Assembly: GCF_001418105.1 (NCBI RefSeq)
Contig: NZ_LIQI01000022.1
Coordinates: 926,726 to 990,725 of the forward strand
Direction: 5' to 3'
From: Lacinutrix himadriensis
GTDB lineage: Bacteria; Bacteroidota; Bacteroidia; Flavobacteriales; Flavobacteriaceae
DNA: 64,000 nt
This document shows positions 58,482 to 64,000 of this stretch, piece by piece. The translations under genes were made by a program, and so were the position numbers. How positions within the stretch are numbered: the stretch's first letter is position 1; each line of letters opens with the position of its first letter. A model generated the notes under the pieces. The model ran no database searches. It worked only from the letters and a program-made list of their open reading frames with translations, and had not been told where the DNA came from.

Positions 58482-59642
58482 ATGGCAAAAGAAATAAAAT
58501 CAGTAAACTACGGTTTAGAAAAAATATTTGAAGGCGCACAAGATTTCCTTCCACTTCTAGGAACAGACTATGTAGAGTTTTACGTTGGTAATGCAAAACA
58601 AGCTGCACACTTTTATAAAACAGCATTCGGTTTTCAATCACATGCATACAAAGGTTTAGAAACAGGATCTAAAGATGCTGTAAGCTATGTGTTAACACAA
58701 GATAAAATCAAGTTGATGCTAACCACACCTTTAAATAGTAAATCACCAATAAACGATCATATTGTAAAACATGGAGATGGTGTGAAAATAGTTGCACTTT
58801 GGGTAGAAGATGCAAGAAGTGCCTATGAAGAAACCATGTCTAGAGGTGCAAAATCGTATATGGAACCAACCGTAGAAACAGACGAACACGGAGAAGTAGT
58901 TCGTGCAGGAATTTACACCTATGGAGAAACGGTACACATGTTTGTGGAGCGTAAAAATTACAATGGTGCATTTTTACCAGGTTTCGAGAAATGGGAATCC
59001 GATTACAATCCACCAGCTGCCGGACTAAAATATATTGACCACATGGTTGGAAATGTAGGTTGGAACCAAATGGATGTTTGGGTGAAATGGTATGAAGATG
59101 TTATGGGATTTGAAAATTTCTTATCCTTTGACGATAAACAAATCCACACCGAATATTCGGCATTAATGAGTAAAGTAATGTCTAACGGAAACGGTAGAAT
59201 TAAATTTCCAATTAATGAACCAGCAGAAGGTAAAAAACGCTCGCAAATTGAGGAATATTTAGATTTTTACGAAGGTGCAGGAGTACAACATATTGCTGTT
59301 GCCACAGACGATATTATTAAAACCGTTTCGCAATTAAGAGCGAATGGCGTAGAATTTCTGTCTACACCACCTGACGAATATTACCGATCTGTACCAGGAA
59401 GACTAGAAGAGTTTAGTCACGAATTAAGAGAAGATATCGAAAAACTAAAAGGTTTAGGTATCATGATTGATGCAGATGAAGAAGGCTATTTACTACAAAT
59501 TTTCACAAAACCAGTAGAAGATAGACCAACCTTGTTTTTTGAGATTATTCAAAGAATGGGAGCAAAAGGTTTTGGAGCAGGAAACTTTAAGGCACTTTTT
59601 GAATCTATTGAAAGAGAACAGGCAAAAAGAGGAACCTTATAA
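58482..59642 (+). CDS. hppD: 4-hydroxyphenylpyruvate dioxygenase
   Basis: 386 residues made of two vicinal-oxygen-chelate domains. The three iron ligands are in KYIDHMVGNV, GVQHIAVATDDI and the Glu of FFEIIQR. It converts 4-hydroxyphenylpyruvate to homogentisate, the step before hmgA. The genes run in reverse order of the pathway. Followed by a terminator (59667). Confidence 0.96.
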   Translation: MAKEIKSVNYGLEKIFEGAQDFLPLLGTDYVEFYVGNAKQAAHFYKTAFGFQSHAYKGLETGSKDAVSYVLTQDKIKLMLTTPLNSKSPINDHIVKHGDGVKIVALWVEDARSAYEETMSRGAKSYMEPTVETDEHGEVVRAGIYTYGETVHMFVERKNYNGAFLPGFEKWESDYNPPAAGLKYIDHMVGNVGWNQMDVWVKWYEDVMGFENFLSFDDKQIHTEYSALMSKVMSNGNGRIKFPINEPAEGKKRSQIEEYLDFYEGAGVQHIAVATDDIIKTVSQLRANGVEFLSTPPDEYYRSVPGRLEEFSHELREDIEKLKGLGIMIDADEEGYLLQIFTKPVEDRPTLFFEIIQRMGAKGFGAGNFKALFESIEREQAKRGTL

Positions 59643-59666
59643 TAAAGATGTAACGTGTAGTAATAT

Positions 59667-59701
59667 AAAAACTCTAACATTTTCATTGTTAGAGTTTTTT
59701 T
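59667..59701 (+). terminator. Terminator after hppD
   Basis: AAAAACTCTAACA pairs with TGTTAGAGTTTTT around a 7-base loop, with a further T run. Confidence 0.9.
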
Positions 59702-59789
59702 GTTTTTTACTTTTGGAATAGTAATTGTAATTATCAAAGCATAACAATATAATGTAAGATAGTAAGTTACATTTACAACGAATATAAAT

Positions 59790-60572
59790 ATGAAAGGATT
59801 ATTAATAATATTACTAGCAATAGTTACTATGAACACCGCTAAAGCACAAGAAGATAGCGCTTTTCAAGATGGAGAATGGTTTCGTTTTGAAATGAGCTAC
59901 AGTGGTTTCTTAAAGGCCGGAAATGCAACATTAACCGTAAAAGACGACGAGATCGATGGCAAACCAGTGTATCATGTTGTTGGTAAAGGTTGGACTACAG
60001 GAGCGATTAAGTGGTTTTTTAAAGTAAAAGATAAATATGAAAGCTACTTTGATAAAACAACGTTATTGCCTTATAGGTTTATTAGAAACATAGATGAAGG
60101 AGGGCATAAAAAAGATATAGAAATCGAATTTGACCAAGAGAATCGAAAAGCGCACATAAACGATAAAAAGAAAAAGAAAAAAATGGTCGTAGATACGAAG
60201 CCTAATGTGCAAGACATGGTTTCTATGTATTACTATTTAAGAAATAAAATAGAAATTGCGACGCTAAAACCAGGAGACGAAATTAAAACAGATATGTTTT
60301 TTGACGAAGAAAACTATGGTTTTAAAATAAAGTATCTGGGAGAAGAAATTTTAGACACAGAATTCGGGAAAGTAAAAACACTAAAATTTAGACCGTATGT
60401 ATTAGCGGGACGTGTTTTTAAAGAAGAAGAAAGTTTAACCCTTTGGGTTTCAAAAGACAAAAATAAAGTACCTTTACGTATTCAGGCAGATTTAGCAGTA
60501 GGTTCGCTTCGTGCAGATTTAGACGCTTTTAAAGGCTTGAAATACCCTTTTAAAATTATTGCAGATAACTAA
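59790..60572 (+). CDS. DUF3108-domain secreted protein
   Basis: 260 residues with a signal peptide (to about AKAQ20). The DUF3108 fold (about 25-255) is recognisable by FRFEMSYSGFLKAGNATLTV, and a lysine-rich stretch (NDKKKKKKMVVD) lies near residue 128. The protein is exported to the periplasm and its role is unknown. It is followed 6 bases later by the tryptophan dioxygenase gene, so the two are probably co-transcribed. Confidence 0.85.
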   Translation: MKGLLIILLAIVTMNTAKAQEDSAFQDGEWFRFEMSYSGFLKAGNATLTVKDDEIDGKPVYHVVGKGWTTGAIKWFFKVKDKYESYFDKTTLLPYRFIRNIDEGGHKKDIEIEFDQENRKAHINDKKKKKKMVVDTKPNVQDMVSMYYYLRNKIEIATLKPGDEIKTDMFFDEENYGFKIKYLGEEILDTEFGKVKTLKFRPYVLAGRVFKEEESLTLWVSKDKNKVPLRIQADLAVGSLRADLDAFKGLKYPFKIIADN

Positions 60573-60578
60573 TATTTG

Positions 60579-61496
60579 ATGGAAAAAGACATAACCAACC
60601 AACTCAAAGAAAAATTCGATAATATAGGCCAAGACTTAGAGGTGCATTTACAAGGGCTGTTGTATAGTAAACCTATAAATTATTGGGATTATATACAAAC
60701 AGACGCATTATTAGATCTGCAAACCCAACGTTCTGTTTTACCAGATGAAATGGTGTTTATCATGTATCATCAAATTAACGAGCTGTTATTTAAAATGATA
60801 CTTTGGGAGATTGATCAAGTAGCAAATAAAGAAGATCTTGATGCTGTTTTTTTTACAGACAAACTAATGCGTGTAAGTCGTTATTTCGATATGCTTACTT
60901 CTTCGTTTGTAATCATGAAAGATGGAATGGATGTCGAACAGTACAATAAATTTAGAAACACCCTAACACCTGCAAGTGGGTTTCAAAGTGCGCAATACAG
61001 AAAAATTGAATTCGCTTCTACAGAACTTATTAATTTAATCGATAACCGATTTAGAGATACTATTGATAGAAATACGCCTTATGAACATGCTTTTGATCAT
61101 TTATATTGGCAAGCAGCAGGAAAAGACTACAAAACAGGCAAGAAAAGCTATTTATTAACAGTTTTTGAAGATAGATATAAAGACGAATTTATTAGATTTA
61201 CAAAATTTTATAACACACATAATCTTTACACAAAATTTAAAGCATTACCGCAAAGTGTTAAAGACGATAAACAATTAATAGATGCAATGCGTCATTATGA
61301 CCATACTGTGAATATTAAATGGGTTATGGCTCATTATAATACCGCAAATCACTACCTAAATATTGGTGGTAAAACAGCGGAAGCAACAGGAGGTAGCGAA
61401 TGGGTTAAGTATATGCATCCTAAATACCAAAGAAGAATATTTTTTCCGGAACTATGGAGCGAGCAAGAATTAAAAGATTGGGGAACAGATGTATAA
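60579..61496 (+). CDS. kynA: Tryptophan 2,3-dioxygenase
   Basis: 305 residues from the ATG at 60579; an in-frame TTG one codon earlier is not needed. TDO signatures: MVFIMYHQINELLFKMILWE (distal pocket), FRNTLTPASGFQSAQYRKIE and the proximal haem His region MRHYDHTVNIKWVMAHYNTA, near the GGSEWVKYM loop. It oxidises tryptophan to N-formylkynurenine. It adds a third aromatic amino acid route to the hmgA-hppD cluster. The downstream gene overlaps its 3' end by 43 bases. Confidence 0.95.
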   Translation: MEKDITNQLKEKFDNIGQDLEVHLQGLLYSKPINYWDYIQTDALLDLQTQRSVLPDEMVFIMYHQINELLFKMILWEIDQVANKEDLDAVFFTDKLMRVSRYFDMLTSSFVIMKDGMDVEQYNKFRNTLTPASGFQSAQYRKIEFASTELINLIDNRFRDTIDRNTPYEHAFDHLYWQAAGKDYKTGKKSYLLTVFEDRYKDEFIRFTKFYNTHNLYTKFKALPQSVKDDKQLIDAMRHYDHTVNIKWVMAHYNTANHYLNIGGKTAEATGGSEWVKYMHPKYQRRIFFPELWSEQELKDWGTDV

Positions 61497-62785
61497 TTGC
61501 TTTTGCAGCAATTTCTTTATTTTATAGCTGTAAACAAGACCCAAAAGAAAACATATCTGAAGAAATAGCAATAGTAGAAGAACCAGAAGAAACTTTAGAA
61601 TTTGGATTCAATCTAGATGACTACATTGTTAAAAGAGATACCATTCAAAAAGGAGATAGTTTTGGAGAAATATTACAGAGAAATAGCATCAGCTTTTCGC
61701 ATATCTTTCAAATAGCAGAAAAAACAAAAGATACTTTCGATATCCGAAAACTGCAAGTAGGTAAACCATATACGCTACTATGTACCAAAGGAGATTCGCT
61801 TCAAAAGCCAAACTGCTTTATCTACCAACCAAATAAAGAAGAATACGTAGTTATAAACTTCCAAGATTCTATTCATGCATATACTAGTAGAAAACCTATA
61901 AAATATGTGCAAAAGGAAGTTGCAGGAGTAATTTCTTCTAATATTTCTGAAGCCTTAAGTGATCAAGGTGTAAGTGTACGTTTAGCTTATAAACTAGCAG
62001 ATGAAATTTATCCTTGGACTATCGATTTTAGACGTCTTCAAAAAGGAGATAATTTTAAAGTGATTTATACCGATAAGTATATTGATGATACTATTTATGC
62101 TGGAGTTGCAGATGTTAAAGCGGCATTTTTTGAGCATAATAACGAACCTTTTTATGCTTTTGAATTTGAAACCGATAGCCTAAAAGGAATTTCCGATTAT
62201 TTTAATGAAGAAGCTAAGAATTTGCGTCGTGCATTCTTGCAAGCACCGGTACAGTTTAGCCGAATTTCATCCCGTTATAATTTAAAACGTCGAATTGCTT
62301 ATTACGGTAATAGATTGCGTCCGCATAGAGGAACCGATTTTGCAGCAGCTATTGGTACGCCAATTCTTGCAACGGCAAACGGAACCGTTATAGAGTCTAC
62401 AAGACGTGGTGGTAATGGGAAATTTGTAAAAATTAGACATAACGCCACTTATACAACGCAATACCTTCATATGAAAGCGCAAAAGGTTAAAAAAGGACAG
62501 TTTGTAAAACAAGGAGATGTTATTGGTTGGATTGGTATGACCGGAAATACAGGTGGTCCTCATGTATGTTATCGTTTCTGGAAAAACGGAAAAGAAGTAG
62601 ATCCTTTCAAACAAAAACTTCCAGAAGCAGAGCCGATTTCAGATAGCTTAAAAATAAAATATCTAGAATTTATTAAACCTCTAAAAATACAACTGGATAA
62701 TATTCAGTATAAAATACCAGAAATAGAAGAAAAATTTGAAGAGGTATTTGATAATACAAATGTAATCACGCAAGTTAACAACTAA
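61454..62785 (+). CDS. M23-family peptidoglycan metallopeptidase lipoprotein
   Basis: 443 residues. The first codons read MERARIKRLGNRCIIAFAAI, a basic then hydrophobic lipoprotein signal leading to the lipobox LFYSC (Cys26). This supports the ATG at 61454 despite the 43-base overlap with the dioxygenase gene. A LysM/OapA-like region (about 60-215) precedes the LytM domain (about 285-395) with HRGTDFAAAIGTPI, YLHMKAQKVKKGQFVKQGD and GGPHVCYRFW. It probably cleaves peptidoglycan peptide bridges. pgi starts 4 bases later. Confidence 0.88.
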   Translation: MERARIKRLGNRCIIAFAAISLFYSCKQDPKENISEEIAIVEEPEETLEFGFNLDDYIVKRDTIQKGDSFGEILQRNSISFSHIFQIAEKTKDTFDIRKLQVGKPYTLLCTKGDSLQKPNCFIYQPNKEEYVVINFQDSIHAYTSRKPIKYVQKEVAGVISSNISEALSDQGVSVRLAYKLADEIYPWTIDFRRLQKGDNFKVIYTDKYIDDTIYAGVADVKAAFFEHNNEPFYAFEFETDSLKGISDYFNEEAKNLRRAFLQAPVQFSRISSRYNLKRRIAYYGNRLRPHRGTDFAAAIGTPILATANGTVIESTRRGGNGKFVKIRHNATYTTQYLHMKAQKVKKGQFVKQGDVIGWIGMTGNTGGPHVCYRFWKNGKEVDPFKQKLPEAEPISDSLKIKYLEFIKPLKIQLDNIQYKIPEIEEKFEEVFDNTNVITQVNN

Positions 62786-62789
62786 CCTT

Positions 62790-63353
62790 ATGGCATTACC
62801 AAAAATTAACCCAACCACTACTACAGCTTGGAAAAATCTTGAAAAACACTTTAAAAAAGTGCAAGATGTTGAAATGAAAAATTTATTTGCTCAAGATGAA
62901 AAAAGAGCAGACAAATTCACCATTTCTTGGGAAGATTTTTACGTTGACTTTTCGAAAAATAGAATCACAGAAGAAACTTTTGAGCTGTTATTAAAATTGG
63001 CAGATGAAGTACAGTTAAAAGAAGCTATGCAGGCTTATTTTTCTGGTGAAGTAATTAACGAAACTGAAAAAAGAGAAGTTTTACATACTGCTTTAAGAGC
63101 ACCTAAAGATGCAAATATTAAAGTGGAAGGTGTGAATGTGATGCCGGAAATATTTTCGGTAAAACAAAAAATAAAAGATTTTTCGGAAACTATTATTTCT
63201 GGAAATAAAAAGGGATATACCAACAAAGCATTTACAGATGTTGTAAATATTGGTATTGGTGGTTCAGACCTTGGTCCAGCAATGGTTGTAGATGCACTTC
63301 AGTTTTACAAAAATCATTTAACTACACACTTCTTAAGTTTACATTTTAAATAA
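62790..63353 (+). pseudogene. pgi: Glucose-6-phosphate isomerase, interrupted after about 181 residues by an IS110 element
   Basis: The first 181 or so residues match Pgi (MALPKINPTTTTAWKNLEKH, NIGIGGSDLGPAMVVDALQF, KNHLTTHF). After TTHF the native sequence should continue VSNVDGD, but the frame instead reads LSLHFK and stops at 63353. Only the N-terminal third remains and the catalytic residues are missing. The foreign sequence starts at about 63331. The 3' part may follow the element beyond the window, or the gene may be intact elsewhere in the genome. Confidence 0.9.
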
Positions 63354-63387
63354 AACATTAAATTAAGATATATAAATCAGAAAGAAC

Positions 63388-63528
63388 AAAAGAGAGAAAT
63401 AAGATTAGTATACACGGTGAAGCATTAGACTTCGACAACATTGATAATCCTCTCTCTTTTTCTACTAATATTTCGTTCAGTTCTGTGAGACTTTAGATCT
63501 CGATTTCAAGTTGTTGAAACATCAGTAG
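63388..63528 (+). ncRNA. Putative bridge RNA of the IS110 element, two guide-loop modules
   Basis: Module 1: AAAAGAGAG (63388-63396) pairs with CTCTCTTTT (63452-63460), and inside it GATTA (63403-63407) with TAATC (63445-63449). The loop between holds the hairpin TGAAG-CATTAGA-CTTCG (63418-63434), leaving left strand 63408-63418 and right strand 63434-63444. Module 2: CTACT (63462-63466) pairs with AGTAG (63524-63528), with inner pairing TTTC/GAAA (63471-63474 with 63516-63519). Its hairpin TGAGA-CTTTAGA-TCTCG is at 63486-63502. Both hairpins have a 5-bp stem closed by a T.G pair and a 7-base loop ending TTAGA. This repeats the target-loop and donor-loop plan of known IS110 bridge RNAs. Transcription and function are inferred. 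Confidence 0.65.
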
Positions 63529-63554
63529 CTCGTTCTTTCCAAAATTCAATTCTT

Positions 63555-64000
63555 ATGAATAAATATAGTGAAATTTTTGGATTAGACATTAGCAAAGATG
63601 TCTTTGATGTTTATGGTTCAGAGACAGGACATGACCAATTTAAAAATGATGAGAAAGGCTTTGTGAAATTCATAAAAGGCTTACCAGAAAGTGTTTTGGT
63701 GGTTATGGAGGCTACAGGTTATTATCATTACAGGTTGGCACAGTTTTTATATAAATCTGGAGTATGTGTGTCTGTTGTAAAACCTTTATCGGTAGAGCGA
63801 TTTATCCAGATGAAAATAGCCAAAGGAAAGACCGATAAGAGTGATTCTAAAGCCATTTGTGAATATGGACAAATGAATGATGTTCCTCTTTACACAGCTT
63901 TAAATGAAGTTCAGAGCGAGTGCTTGCAACTCTTTAGATTGCTGGATAGTTACATAAAATACCGAACGGCATCGAAGAATAAACTTCATGGTGAAGAAAC
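63555..64000 (+). CDS. IS110-family transposase (recombinase), C-terminus off the right edge
   Basis: 148 codons of the N-terminal DEDD RuvC-like domain from ATG 63555. The four acidic residues are Asp11 (FGLDISKD), Glu52 (VVMEATGYYHY) and Asp94 and Asp97 (GKTDKSDSKAI). The N-terminal catalytic domain is complete in motif terms, so the element could be active. The C-terminal Tnp domain with the catalytic serine lies beyond the window. The gene starts 26 bases after the second guide module of the putative bridge RNA. Confidence 0.92.
   Translation, partial: MNKYSEIFGLDISKDVFDVYGSETGHDQFKNDEKGFVKFIKGLPESVLVVMEATGYYHYRLAQFLYKSGVCVSVVKPLSVERFIQMKIAKGKTDKSDSKAICEYGQMNDVPLYTALNEVQSECLQLFRLLDSYIKYRTASKNKLHGEE

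Larger units (their letters stand above)
63331..64000 (+). mobile_element. IS110-family insertion sequence, right end outside the window
   Basis: From about 63331 (the pgi/element junction is uncertain by a few bases) the sequence is an AT-rich left end with strong RNA-like folding (63388-63528), followed by a transposase gene from 63555. IS110-group elements usually lack terminal inverted repeats and target duplications and carry a bridge RNA in the noncoding end. The insertion truncates pgi. The element continues past 64000. Confidence 0.85.

Noticed and set aside
63555..64000. Terminal inverted repeats or a target duplication at the left end of the element
   Set aside because: None was seen at the junction, and IS110-group elements usually lack them. 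The right end is not in the window, so the question stays open.

Overview
The window comes from an AT-rich marine or aquatic member of the Flavobacteriaceae (Bacteroidota). The grounds are two TonB-dependent receptors, three long secreted proteins with type IX secretion (T9SS) modules such as GEVED domains, promoters of the TAnnTTTG class, a detached atpD-atpC pair, a DUF4270 lipoprotein next to glmS, and the order hmgA-hppD-DUF3108-tryptophan dioxygenase. No tRNA, rRNA or CRISPR array was seen. Genus cannot be fixed from sequence reading alone.

Layout. 1-3266 (-): N-terminal 1088 residues of a multidomain secreted adhesin running off the left edge. 3917-5792: recX, a small outer-membrane protein and a JmjC-like cupin. 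5938-9336: a TonB receptor divergent from a MocR-type regulator, with repeated operator boxes between them. 9367-12898 (-): an S33 hydrolase with a small membrane protein, then a flotillin/NfeD pair. 13080-14816: a DUF2007 protein, then two tandem DUF2975 membrane proteins with a small HTH regulator. 14849-18482: an M61 peptidase and a umuC-umuD SOS mutagenesis pair. 18578-20383 (-): atpC and atpD. 20578-24949 (-): an SGNH lipoprotein and its TonB receptor. 25124-29404 (-): glmS, DUF4270 and a half-length glycogen-synthase-like protein, divergent from panC-panD. 31104-33703: a pseudo-esterase and radA. 34116-43678: two large T9SS-exported proteins (2203 and 976 aa, the second a glucose/sorbosone-dehydrogenase type). 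43796-49991: ileS (frameshifted), a DksA-like protein, an adhesin-like protein, lspA and an M23 peptidase. 49988-52821 (-): a compact operon of zinc protease, rimK, an aspartoacylase-like enzyme and 5-FTHF cyclo-ligase. 52954-56975: uvrC and a patatin-BamA fusion. 57192-62785: aromatic amino acid catabolism (homogentisate and 4-hydroxyphenylpyruvate dioxygenases, tryptophan 2,3-dioxygenase) with DUF3108 and M23 proteins. 62790-64000: pgi cut by an IS110-family element that runs off the right edge.

The most interesting signal is the noncoding left end of that IS110 element (63388-63528). It folds by eye into two similar modules. Each is a closing stem around an internal loop, and the loop is split by a hairpin of the same form: a 5-bp stem closed by T.G and a 7-nt loop ending TTAGA. 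This is the expected architecture of an IS110 bridge RNA with two guide loops. The first left guide shares 6 of 8 positions with the pgi flank, one of the two mismatches being wobble-compatible. Other points of note are a MocR regulator whose PLP-binding lysine is replaced by glutamine, a one-base deletion at the HIGH-motif region of ileS, a structured repeat-like RNA between hmgA and hppD, and a 21-bp-spaced direct repeat upstream of the 2203-residue adhesin.
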